Positions 1 to 6,091 of a DNA stretch of 8,227 nt are shown here, in pieces. The stretch spans positions 318 through 8,544 of the forward strand of contig MGNZ01000140.1 of the NCBI GenBank assembly GCA_001795235.1, in the 5' to 3' direction. Within the stretch, counting starts at the first letter, position 1. Every line of letters begins with the position of its first letter. Source of the DNA: Chloroflexi bacterium RBG_16_64_32 (GTDB taxonomy: Bacteria > Chloroflexota > Dehalococcoidia > SM23-28-2 > RBG-16-64-32). A program made the position numbers and the translations under genes. The notes below the pieces were generated by a model. That model was not told the DNA's origin. It saw only the letters and a program-made list of their open reading frames with translations, and made no database searches.

Positions 1-1661
1 GATGGGTTGGCCACGGACGCAGCCGGGGACCCTCCGATGGGCTCAACGTCCACCTGATAGTAATCATCGCCCACGAACACGTTGAAGGTGCGGGTCCCGG
101 CGCCCTTGGGCGGCGCTTCGACTTCCCGCTTCTCCACGAGCTTGCCCGCTTTGGCCAGATCGATAAGCTTGTCCTCTTTCCGGACTTCCTCCATTGTCTT
201 CGGCGCCTTAGGGGGCTTCCAGTCATCGGGTATTTCCTGGTCGAGGCCGTACTTCAGTCGCAGAAACCTCATTCCGGTAGTCGGATAGAGGGCGTATATC
301 AGCGTATCGGCCAGATTCTTGGCGATGTCCTTGGTGTCGTCCTTGGCCTTGTCCAGCTCCGGCTCAAGCATGTCGGCGGCGCGAACTGTGATAGGCTTCT
401 CGCCGCGCTCATAGCCTTTAAGGGCCGTTTTCTGCACCTTGCGGTCGATCGAAAGTGGTGACTTGCCGTAGAGGCCCCAACAGTAGTCCTTGACCTCTTT
501 GGTGATCATCTTGTAGCGCCCCGCCAGGACGTTTTGCACCGCCTGAACGCCCACGATCTGGCTGGTGGGAGTGACGAGCGGCGGAGAACCGAGGTCCTGC
601 CGCACCCTCATGGTCTCCTCGTGGCATTCCTGCAACCTATCAAGGGCATCGGCGGCCTTGAGCTGGGCGATGAAGTTGGACGTCATGCCGCCCGGGATCT
701 GGTGGGACAGCACCTCAGGATCGATGACCGCCAGCCTTGAGGTGTCGAGGAAATCCCTGTACTTGGGGGCGATCTGCTCAAGCATTCTATCGCACTTGAC
801 AAGTTGTTCAACATCGAGGCCAGTATCCCTCTCAGTGCCATAGAGCGTCACCACGAGCGGCTCGATCGCCGGATGGGAAGTGCGGTGGGCGAAGGGGGCC
901 AGCGAGGTGTCGACGACATCTACTCCCGCCTCGATGGCCTTGAGGTGGGCCATGCTGGCCTGGCCGCTGGTGTAGTGGGTGTGGAGCTGAACCGGTACCT
1001 TCAGGCGCTTCTTGAGCGCCTTGACCAGGTCGTAGGCATCGTAGGGCGATATGAGCCCGGCCTGGTCCTTGATGCATATGGAATCGGCCCCCATGTCCTG
1101 AAGGACGAGCGCCTTGTTGACAAAGAAGTCCACGTTGTAGACGGGGCCGCCCAGGCGCGGCTGGGTGAGCGAATAGCATATCGCACCCTGGATGTGCATG
1201 CCGGTCTCTTTGATAGCCTTGTAGGCCGTCTCGTGATTGCGCTCATCGTTTACCGCATCGAATACCCTGAAGATGTCGATGCCCGCCTCGGCCGCCTCGT
1301 GGACGAAGGCTCGGACCAGATCGTCGGGGTAGTTGCGATAGCCGACCAGGTTCTGCCCCCGCAGCAGCATCATGAACTTCGTCTTGGGCAAGAGCTTCTT
1401 GAGGACCCGCGGCCTCTCCCAGGGGTCTTCTCCCAGGAAGCGATGAGGGACGTCGAAGGTGGCGCCGCCCCAGACCTCCATAGAATCGAAGCCGCACTTG
1501 CCGAACTCGTCGGCGACGAACTCCATGTCCTCAGTGCGCATGCGCGTAGCAAACAGGGACTGGTGGCCGTCCCGAAGGGTGATATCGCAGATCTTGACCG
1601 GATTTTTCCCCTTTGGTCTCGTCTTTACCTTTTCGGTGGTCAATTCGCTTGCTGGGATCAT
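1..1661 (-). CDS. pycB: PycB / OadA / transcarboxylase 5S-like carboxyltransferase subunit (3' end outside window)
   Basis: This subunit carries the pyruvate/oxaloacetate half-reaction of a biotin-dependent enzyme, moving carboxyl groups between carboxybiotin and pyruvate in the cytoplasm. 553 codons are visible. The HMGL-like TIM barrel starts with DITLRDGHQS (26-35; D31 is the probable metal ligand). It has the lysine that is carbamylated in this family (K198 in CIKDQAG) and the metal-binding HTH (H227, H229). The conserved PYC_OADA region follows, with GGMTSN (324-329; T327 probably the proton-shuttle threonine). From about residue 524, RTFNVFVGDDYYQVDVE looks like the start of a biotinyl (BCCP) domain, so the biotin lysine should lie just beyond the window. 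Family members are usually about 600-650 residues. The start at 1661 is fixed by a strong ribosome binding site and conserved N-terminus. It is last of three genes in the visible operon. It could be a PycB, an OadA or a 5S+1.3S fusion. Q200 replaces the usual Met of KDMAG. Confidence 0.93.
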   Translation of the reverse strand, partial: MIPASELTTEKVKTRPKGKNPVKICDITLRDGHQSLFATRMRTEDMEFVADEFGKCGFDSMEVWGGATFDVPHRFLGEDPWERPRVLKKLLPKTKFMMLLRGQNLVGYRNYPDDLVRAFVHEAAEAGIDIFRVFDAVNDERNHETAYKAIKETGMHIQGAICYSLTQPRLGGPVYNVDFFVNKALVLQDMGADSICIKDQAGLISPYDAYDLVKALKKRLKVPVQLHTHYTSGQASMAHLKAIEAGVDVVDTSLAPFAHRTSHPAIEPLVVTLYGTERDTGLDVEQLVKCDRMLEQIAPKYRDFLDTSRLAVIDPEVLSHQIPGGMTSNFIAQLKAADALDRLQECHEETMRVRQDLGSPPLVTPTSQIVGVQAVQNVLAGRYKMITKEVKDYCWGLYGKSPLSIDRKVQKTALKGYERGEKPITVRAADMLEPELDKAKDDTKDIAKNLADTLIYALYPTTGMRFLRLKYGLDQEIPDDWKPPKAPKTMEEVRKEDKLIDLAKAGKLVEKREVEAPPKGAGTRTFNVFVGDDYYQVDVEPIGGSPAASVANP

Positions 1662-1665
1662 GTGT

Positions 1666-1679
1666 CCACCTTCCTCCTT
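1666..1679 (-). promoter_or_regulatory. Strong ribosome binding site of pycB
   Basis: On the minus strand the gap before the ATG reads AAGGAGGAAGGTGG, followed by ACAC and the start codon. The perfect AAGGAGG is 11 nt from the ATG and the second purine-rich GGTGG is 4 nt from it. This is the strongest Shine-Dalgarno in the window, and it supports independent, efficient initiation of pycB 27 bp after the small upstream gene. Confidence 0.75.
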
Positions 1680-1687
1680 GCCCTTCG

Positions 1688-1888
1688 CTAGGCGTTTCTG
1701 CGACGCCACGAGGCCGGCGGTCTCATCGCCTGCCGACGTCCAAATACCCGCCACAGGCTGATTGGAGCGAGGGGCCTAGGCTCCTGCGCCGCGGCCAAAC
1801 GAGGCCGTTCTTCCTCTTCCAGGTAGGCTGTCACGGCAGCCATGATGGCTGCCATTACGCCTCTCTGTTTTTCAATGACAGTCACCAT
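1688..1888 (-). CDS. Small gamma/epsilon-like subunit of a biotin-dependent carboxylase/decarboxylase (66 aa)
   Basis: A 66-residue protein lies between the two carboxyltransferase genes. The N-terminal half contains VMAAIMAAVTAYLEEEE (11-27), and the C-terminal part SLWRVFGRRQAM...WRRR (44-65). An Ala/Ile-rich helix ending in AYLEEE, then a Pro/Ala linker and a basic Trp-containing tail, resembles small subunits or the C-terminal part of gamma subunits encoded beside acyl-CoA carboxyltransferases and sodium-pump decarboxylases. Their proposed role is assembly of the complex, often by tethering the carboxyltransferase. There is no membrane segment, so it is not a full OadG. The frame stays open upstream into pccB, so the start is uncertain. 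ATG 1888 is chosen. ATG 1855 (55 aa), preceded by GAGAGG, is the alternative. The stop is 26 bp before pycB. Function is inferred from position and residue pattern; similarity searching was not possible. Confidence 0.72.
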   Translation of the reverse strand: MVTVIEKQRGVMAAIMAAVTAYLEEEERPRLAAAQEPRPLAPISLWRVFGRRQAMRPPASWRRRNA

Positions 1889-1895
1889 GTGGCTA

Positions 1896-1901
1896 ATTGT
1901 A
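1896..1901 (-). promoter_or_regulatory. Possible -10 box (TACAAT) giving a leaderless transcript of the small subunit gene
   Basis: On the minus strand TACAAT (5 of 6 to the consensus) ends 7 nt before ATG 1888. A transcript from it would begin at or next to the start codon, and no Shine-Dalgarno is visible there. No convincing -35 box is found at 16-18 bp. The 181-bp gap after pccB leaves room for an internal promoter, but the evidence is weak. Confidence 0.25.
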
Positions 1902-1915
1902 GGCAGAGAATTTGC

Positions 1916-1948
1916 TGCTGCACTTCGGTGCGGCATCCCGTTTTGTTT
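1916..1948 (+). other. Stem-loop with UUCG tetraloop and trailing T-rich tract in the pccB / small-subunit gap
   Basis: The plus strand reads tgctgcac-ttcg-gtgcggca (1916-1935). This gives an 8-bp stem with one G-T wobble and the very stable C(UUCG)G loop. After 5 nt it is followed by ttttgttt (1941-1948). This resembles a factor-independent terminator, but for plus-strand transcription, where no gene is seen upstream. On the minus (operon) strand the stem has one C-A mismatch and lies in the leader of the small gene. The rest of the gap (1889-2069) holds no other recognisable element, apart from a doubled CTGGGGGCG at about 2040-2060. Confidence 0.35.
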
Positions 1949-2069
1949 GCGGTGCGTGCGGCCACGAGTGATCTCGAAACTTTTCCACCCGCCCTCAATC
2001 GGTTTGTGCGTCCCACAGAACCGCGACCCTGGACGCGTACCTGGGGGCGCTGCTGGGGGCGGTTGGGAT

Positions 2070-3620
2070 CTATAGGGGAATGCTCCCGTGCTTCTTGGGT
2101 GGATTGCTATCCGTCTTGTTCTCGAGCATTTCCAGGGCGCGGATGATCTTGAGGCGCGTGTCACGGCGCTCAATGACGTCGTCAATGAAGCCGCGGGAGG
2201 CGGTGACGTAAGGGTTGGCGAACTGCTGGCGGTACAGGTCGACAAGCTCCTTGCGCTTGGCCTCGCGGTCCTCAGCGGCCTCGATATCGCGGCGAAAGAC
2301 GATGTTCACGGCCCCGTCGGGACCCATGACCGCGATCTCGGCTGAGGGCCAGGCAAGGTTGATGTCCGCGCGCAGGTGCTTGGAGCCCATCACGACATAC
2401 GCGCCGCCATACGCCTTGCGCACGATCAGCGTGATCTTGGGCACAGTGGCCTCAGCGTAAGCGTAAATGAGCTTGGCGCCGTGGGTGATAATGCCACCGT
2501 ACTCTTGGGCGGATCCCGGCAGATAACCCGGAATGTCCGCCAGGGTGACTATGGGGATGTTGAAGGCGTCGCAGAAGCGGACGAAGCGGGCGCCCTTGCG
2601 TGAGGAGTCAACATCGAGGACGCCGGCGAGCACGGCGGGGTTGTTGGCGACAACGCCAACCGGTCGCCCTCCCATGCGGGCAAAGCCGACGACGATACTG
2701 CCGGCCCAGGCTGAATGCACCTCCATGAAGTCGCCGTCGTCCACGATGATGTGGATAACCTGGCGCACGTCGTATGGCTTGGCGGGGTCTTCCGGGACGA
2801 TCGATGTTAGGTCATCGCAGGTGCGGGCTGGGTCGTCCACTGGCCTGGAGGCCGGCGGGTCCTCCATATTGTTAGACGGTAGGAAGGAGAGCAGGCGTCG
2901 TACCTCGGCCAGGCAGTCCTCGTCGCCATCAATGGCGAAGTGGGCGACGCCGCTCTTGGTGGAGTGAACCTGCGCTCCACCCAGGTCCTCGTGGGTGATC
3001 TCCTCCTTGGTGACGGCGCGGACAACGTCCGGGCCGGTGATGTACATTTGGGAGGTGCCGGACGTCATGAAGATGAAGTCTGTAATAGCGGGGGAGTAGA
3101 CGGCGCCGCCTGCGCAGGGGCCCATAATGACGGAGATCTGCGGTATGACGCCGGAGGCGAGAGTGTTGCGCAGGAAGATATCACCGTATCCCTTCAGAGA
3201 GACGACGCCTTCCTGGATGCGGGCGCCTCCGCCGTCGTGGAGGCCGATGAGGGGGGCGCCGTTCTGCATCGCCAGGTCCATCACCTTGCAGATCTTGTCC
3301 GAGACGGCCTCCGAGAGGGAGCCGCCGAAGACGGTGAAGTCCTGGGAGAAGACGTACACGGGGCGGCCGTCAATCCTCCCGTACCCGGTGACCACGGCGT
3401 CGCCGTAGTACTTCTGCTTGTCTAGGCCGAACTCCACGGTTCTGTGCGTCACGAGAGAGTCCAACTCTTCGTAGCTGCCATCGTCCAGGAGTGTGTTCAG
3501 CCGCTCGCGGGCGGTGAGCTTGCCGCGGGCGTGCTGGGCCTCGATGCGCTCCTTGCCGCCGCCCAGGTGGGCCAGATCCTTGAGGCGTTGGAGTTCGCTG
3601 CTCTTCTCGTTGACCGCCAT
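2070..3620 (-). CDS. pccB: Acyl-CoA carboxyltransferase, propionyl-CoA carboxylase beta / methylmalonyl-CoA carboxyltransferase 12S type
   Basis: The cytoplasmic carboxyltransferase transfers carboxyl between carboxybiotin and an acyl-CoA (propionyl/methylmalonyl-CoA type). The 516 residues are complete and of normal family length. The N-domain has the RGKLTARERL region (32-41), the first oxyanion-hole segment DGGGARIQEGV (129-139) and GPCAGGAVYSPAITDF (167-182). The C-domain has DIPGYLPGSAQEYGGI (362-377), the RKAYGGAY segment (401-408), GSKHLRADINLAWPSAEIAVMGP (412-434), and the typical KKHGSIPL end. Residue 409, just after GGAY, is Val. This is the position where PccB enzymes have Asp and acetyl-CoA carboxylases or decarboxylases have Ile, so the substrate should not be assumed. 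The ATG at 3620 is preceded by AGGA at 6-nt spacing and matches the family N-terminus. It is first gene of the operon with the small subunit and pycB, with its own promoter at 3675-3703. MmdA is an equally good name. Confidence 0.95.
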   Translation of the reverse strand: MAVNEKSSELQRLKDLAHLGGGKERIEAQHARGKLTARERLNTLLDDGSYEELDSLVTHRTVEFGLDKQKYYGDAVVTGYGRIDGRPVYVFSQDFTVFGGSLSEAVSDKICKVMDLAMQNGAPLIGLHDGGGARIQEGVVSLKGYGDIFLRNTLASGVIPQISVIMGPCAGGAVYSPAITDFIFMTSGTSQMYITGPDVVRAVTKEEITHEDLGGAQVHSTKSGVAHFAIDGDEDCLAEVRRLLSFLPSNNMEDPPASRPVDDPARTCDDLTSIVPEDPAKPYDVRQVIHIIVDDGDFMEVHSAWAGSIVVGFARMGGRPVGVVANNPAVLAGVLDVDSSRKGARFVRFCDAFNIPIVTLADIPGYLPGSAQEYGGIITHGAKLIYAYAEATVPKITLIVRKAYGGAYVVMGSKHLRADINLAWPSAEIAVMGPDGAVNIVFRRDIEAAEDREAKRKELVDLYRQQFANPYVTASRGFIDDVIERRDTRLKIIRALEMLENKTDSNPPKKHGSIPL

Positions 3621-3662
3621 AGAGAATCCTATAGGTGGTGCGCTTCGGAATAGCGAGCGTCT

Positions 3663-3676
3663 ATCGTTCGACCGAT
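3663..3676. promoter_or_regulatory. Imperfect palindrome over the predicted transcription start of the carboxylase operon
   Basis: The plus strand reads atcgttcgaccgat; 12 of 14 positions are self-complementary. It overlaps the first bases of the predicted -10 and the predicted start point (about 3668). It shares TCGGT and AACGA-like half-sites with the perfect palindrome at 3693-3707. The two centres are about 30 bp apart, close to three helical turns. It may be a second, weaker operator or may be chance. Confidence 0.35.
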
Positions 3677-3703
3677 GTTAGCATACGGCCTTTCGGTTGG
3701 CAA
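3675..3703 (-). promoter_or_regulatory. Housekeeping-type promoter of the pccB-small subunit-pycB operon
   Basis: On the minus strand TTGCCA (3703-3698, 5 of 6 to TTGACA) is followed by exactly 17 bp and TAACAT (3680-3675, 4 of 6 to TATAAT). A TGC immediately before the -10 makes it an extended -10 promoter. The predicted start is near 3668, giving a leader of about 48 nt with AGGA before the pccB ATG. The -35 lies within a palindrome. Confidence 0.62.
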
Positions 3704-3707
3704 CCGA
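3693..3707. promoter_or_regulatory. Perfect 15-bp palindrome overlapping the -35 box (probable operator)
   Basis: TCGGTTG-n-CAACCGA is a perfect inverted repeat with 7-nt arms and one central base. It contains the TTGCCA -35 box of the carboxylase operon. A dimeric repressor bound here would block RNA polymerase. The size and symmetry suit a TetR- or GntR-type regulator of fatty/propionate metabolism, but no regulator gene is in the window and the family cannot be told from the site alone. Confidence 0.5.
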
Positions 3708-3770
3708 GCTACTGCCGTCTCGTCGACCCCTGGCTGGACTCGGGCGGAGGCGGCGGCGACGTCTGGGTGA

Positions 3771-3806
3771 TCGTCGCTTCCGGGTGGCCGCGGCCTGCAA
3801 CGACGA
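3771..3806. other. GC-rich nested inverted repeat after the SH3 lipoprotein gene
   Basis: An outer pair tcgtcg (3771-3776) / cgacga (3801-3806) surrounds the 10-bp palindrome ggccgcggcc (3786-3795). It starts 7 bp beyond the lipoprotein stop, where a terminator is expected on the minus strand. There is no T-tract after it, so it is not a canonical intrinsic terminator. It may be a pause or 3'-end stabilising structure. Confidence 0.3.
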
Positions 3807-3813
3807 AGGCGGC

Positions 3814-4287
3814 TCACTCCTGTACCTTCTTGACGGTGCCGGAGTAAACGAAGCTACCATCGTCCAGTTGATACCAGATATCGTTCCCTTCCTCCGCCGC
3901 CTCGCCGGAGACCTGCCCGGTGACGGTCCTCTCCTCGCCCGCGGTCATGATACCGGCTATGGCGCTCCCGGTGGAGGGTGACGTTCTGCGGTTGGCGCTT
4001 TCGTCGACGGTGACCTTGAAGGGACTGACAGGGGTGACTTCGGGGGTTTCTCCGTCGCTGATCTCCTCGCCCTCTTGGGCGCCTTCCTCGATGATGGGAG
4101 TCAGGGCGCTCTCATCCAATGTGATGGGTTCCGGCGCGTTGGTCCATGGGGTGGCGGTTGGCACCGAGCGGGGGTCGGTCAGGCGACCTGTGGGCCGCGC
4201 GTCGTCGCCGTCATCGCCGCAGGCAACTGCGAGCAGCAGCGCCGAGACCAGCGCGATAAGCGGGAGGACAAAGATGCGGGCAGTCAT
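3814..4287 (-). CDS. Small lipoprotein with a C-terminal bacterial SH3 (SH3b) domain
   Basis: This 157-residue protein is probably exported and lipid-anchored. An Arg-containing n-region and a hydrophobic stretch (about 5-22) end in LAVAC, with C23 as the lipidated cysteine, followed by GDDGDD. A low-complexity acidic/Pro/Thr linker covers about 28-90. The final part (about 91-157), with PFKVTVDESANRRTSPSTGS, then AGEERTVTG, WYQLDDGSFVYS and TVKKV, has the SH3b pattern (short beta strands, R.SPS, WY.v.dG..v). Such domains usually bind peptidoglycan or other envelope ligands. ATG 4287 is chosen because it begins a proper signal peptide and lies just downstream of the predicted promoter; in-frame ATGs at 4302 and 4329 overlap the promoter itself. 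It follows the peptidase by 48 bp and may also be read through from it. The ligand is unknown. Confidence 0.82.
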   Translation of the reverse strand: MTARIFVLPLIALVSALLLAVACGDDGDDARPTGRLTDPRSVPTATPWTNAPEPITLDESALTPIIEEGAQEGEEISDGETPEVTPVSPFKVTVDESANRRTSPSTGSAIAGIMTAGEERTVTGQVSGEAAEEGNDIWYQLDDGSFVYSGTVKKVQE

Positions 4288-4300
4288 GAGCGTCGGGCGC

Positions 4301-4329
4301 ATAGTACAGCAGTGGCGACGTGGGGGCAA
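4301..4329 (-). promoter_or_regulatory. Promoter of the SH3 lipoprotein gene
   Basis: On the minus strand TTGCCC (4329-4324, 4 of 6) and TACTAT (4306-4301, 5 of 6) are separated by exactly 17 bp. The predicted start near 4294 leaves only about 7 nt before ATG 4287, so the message would have almost no leader and no room for a Shine-Dalgarno. The whole element sits in the 48-bp gap after the peptidase gene. Confidence 0.5.
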
Positions 4330-4335
4330 GCCGGA

Positions 4336-5685
4336 TTATCGGCCGCTGAGCAGGGTATCGATCACCGCCAGCGCCACCTCGCCGATCTCCGCCATGCGGT
4401 CGGCCTGAACGTGCTCCGCCTTGTCTTCTGCGGTGTGGTAGTTGGGGTCATCCGCCGCGACCGCGAACATGCTGTGGAGGAAGATCGCGGGGATGCCCGC
4501 GTTGATGAAGCTGGCGTGGTCGCTGCCGCCGTCGGTGGACGTCGAGCTGGGGACGTCGTAGTCCAGGCCGAATTCGTCCGCCTTCGCGGTGGCTACATCG
4601 GTGAGGCTGGGGGAGCCAGCCGCAAGCCACCGGGAGCCCACGCCCACCATATCGAAGTTGAGCATCGCCTCCGGCGGTTCGCTCTGGGTGGTGCTTAACG
4701 AGTCCACAAACCGCTCGCTGCCAATCAGGCCCACCTCCTCGGCGCCGAACAGCACGAAGCAAACATCGTCGAACTCCCCGTCGCTGGCCAGGACGCGGGC
4801 CGTCTCCACCACGGTCGCGGTGCCGGAGGCGTTGTCGTTGGCGCCGGGGCCCGCGGGCACCGTATCGTAGTGACCGCCGGCCACCAGCCGGCACTCGCCG
4901 TCCGGTGGCCGGGCCACCACGTTCTGCGAGCGCTGAGGGCCGCTCTCCGTCGCTACTTCCAGCCGCACGGACACTAGCGCGGACTGCGTCATCGCCAGGA
5001 GCGCATCGCCGTCCCCCTGGGACAGGGCCACGACAGGGATCGCCGAGGGCTCGGAAAGTTGCCCGGCGAACAGGCCGGGCTGGTTGTTGTAGATGATGAC
5101 GCCGATGGCGCCCGCGGCGTCCGCATTGGCCACCTTGTCCGAAAAGAACAGGTCGCCCCGCTGGATGAGGGCGATCTTCCCCTCCGTGCCGGCCGGAAAG
5201 TCTTCTGGCTCGCCGAGGCCCGCGTCCACGAGCTGGCCCTCCGCCACGCCGTTGGCGCTGGGGTCAAGGGGGTAGACGGCAGGGGAAAGAGGCTGGGGCG
5301 AGAGCACTTCCAGACTGCTGCCGGCGTCGGCGAAGGTATCGTATGAAAACGGCTGTAGCTCAACGTCGTAGCCGAACCCCTGGAGCTCATCGCGGAGGTA
5401 GCGGGCTGCCGCGGCCTCCGCCTCGGATCCCGCCGGCCGGGAACCAATGTCCACGGCCAGCGCTTCGACGTGGGCGAAGGCGCGGGCGGCGTCAAACCTG
5501 GCGAGAGCCTGGCCGGAGCCGCTGTGGGGAGTGGGCGAAACAACGGGGCCAGGGGTGGGGCTAGGGATGGGAGTGGCTGCGGGAACCGTGGCCGGCGGCG
5601 GTGCGGGCGTAGGGGCCGGCGAACCGCCGCTGCACGCAGCGAGGAGAAACAGCGCGGCCACGGCGGGCGCAGGGAGGGATTTCAA
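4336..5685 (-). CDS. Lipoprotein metallopeptidase of family M28 with PA domain (aminopeptidase Y/SGAP type)
   Basis: This 449-residue secreted zinc aminopeptidase removes N-terminal residues from peptides outside the cytoplasmic membrane. The signal peptide (1-17) has lipobox LAAC with C18 lipidated, then a Pro/Thr/Ser/Ala-rich linker to about residue 57. A protease-associated (PA) domain lies at about 140-235 (EGKIALIQRGDLFFSDKV, then GAIGVIIYNN). The catalytic M28 domain runs from about 255 to the end. All expected di-zinc residues are present: H272 (GGHYDT), D284 (GANDNASG, bridging), E316 general base and E317 (GAEEVG), D345 (NFDMVG) and H417 (NYHTAED). C265 and C309 could form a disulfide. 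The start is TTG 5685: it gives M-K followed directly by the hydrophobic core, and no ATG or GTG further upstream fits. No clear Shine-Dalgarno is seen, so translation may be coupled to the gene 13 bp upstream. Substrate unknown. Confidence 0.92.
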   Translation of the reverse strand: MKSLPAPAVAALFLLAACSGGSPAPTPAPPPATVPAATPIPSPTPGPVVSPTPHSGSGQALARFDAARAFAHVEALAVDIGSRPAGSEAEAAAARYLRDELQGFGYDVELQPFSYDTFADAGSSLEVLSPQPLSPAVYPLDPSANGVAEGQLVDAGLGEPEDFPAGTEGKIALIQRGDLFFSDKVANADAAGAIGVIIYNNQPGLFAGQLSEPSAIPVVALSQGDGDALLAMTQSALVSVRLEVATESGPQRSQNVVARPPDGECRLVAGGHYDTVPAGPGANDNASGTATVVETARVLASDGEFDDVCFVLFGAEEVGLIGSERFVDSLSTTQSEPPEAMLNFDMVGVGSRWLAAGSPSLTDVATAKADEFGLDYDVPSSTSTDGGSDHASFINAGIPAIFLHSMFAVAADDPNYHTAEDKAEHVQADRMAEIGEVALAVIDTLLSGR

Positions 5686-5698
5686 GGTTGTCGACAGC

Positions 5699-6091
5699 CT
5701 AGCGCCGGAATCGCCAGCGTTTCCACCAGGGGTCTGAGCCGCCCTGCTGGCTCAGGTCCATGGGCTGGCCGCGCCAGCGCTTCTCCGGTATGCGGGAGGC
5801 GGACTGGCGGCGTAGGGAGAAGATGAACGCCCCGACGAACAGCAGCACGGCAGTGATGATGAAGAGACGCACCAGGGAGGCCCCACCCAGGGAGTCGCCG
5901 AAGACGTAGGCGATGACGATGAGGGCGATACCGAGGAGGAGGACCTGGCCAACGCTGACCCGCGGCCTGGGAAGGCCGACGGTGACGCTGGCAAGACGGC
6001 GGCGGATGCGGCTCGGGAGTGATCGTCTGGGGGGGAAGCGGTCTATCTTGGCGAGGACCTCTTCGATATCGCGTTCGAGCTTGCTGGACAT
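5699..6091 (-). CDS. Two-TM membrane protein of unknown function with basic, Trp-rich tail
   Basis: A 130-residue protein that I cannot assign to a function. An N-terminal charged helix (LERDIEEVLAKIDRF, 5-19) is followed by a very basic Arg/Pro segment (20-45). Two hydrophobic helices lie at about 46-64 and 72-92, joined by a short loop, and the cytoplasmic-looking C-terminal tail has KRWRG (104-108) and DPWWKRWRFRR (120-130). By the positive-inside rule both ends are probably in the cytoplasm. The DIEEvLxKIDxF start plus WWxRWR end resembles small proteins common in Chloroflexota, but this is from general memory. It is first gene of a minus-strand group with the M28 peptidase, so it may act at the membrane with exported proteins. 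ATG 6091 has no strong ribosome binding site. Confidence 0.78.
   Translation of the reverse strand: MSSKLERDIEEVLAKIDRFPPRRSLPSRIRRRLASVTVGLPRPRVSVGQVLLLGIALIVIAYVFGDSLGGASLVRLFIITAVLLFVGAFIFSLRRQSASRIPEKRWRGQPMDLSQQGGSDPWWKRWRFRR

Noticed and set aside
804..1691. Long plus-strand open frame (295 aa) opposite pycB
   Set aside because: It is an antisense shadow of a clearly conserved minus-strand gene; its length comes from GC-rich codon use. No family motifs or ribosome binding site are visible.
1889..2245. N-terminal extension of the small subunit frame into pccB (185 aa version)
   Set aside because: The upstream part overlaps the end of pccB in another frame and is low-complexity Ser/Pro/Thr sequence without resemblance to the family. 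Only the last 55-66 residues look like protein.
2940..3425. 161-aa plus-strand frame opposite pccB
   Set aside because: It is a shadow of the conserved carboxyltransferase with no independent signals.
3771..3806. Intrinsic terminator after the SH3 lipoprotein
   Set aside because: The stem is present but no T-tract follows on the minus strand, so it is listed only as a structured repeat.
5447..5826. Plus-strand Gly/Ala/Arg-rich frames opposite the peptidase start
   Set aside because: They mirror the Pro/Thr/Ser linker codons of the lipoprotein and have no recognisable features.
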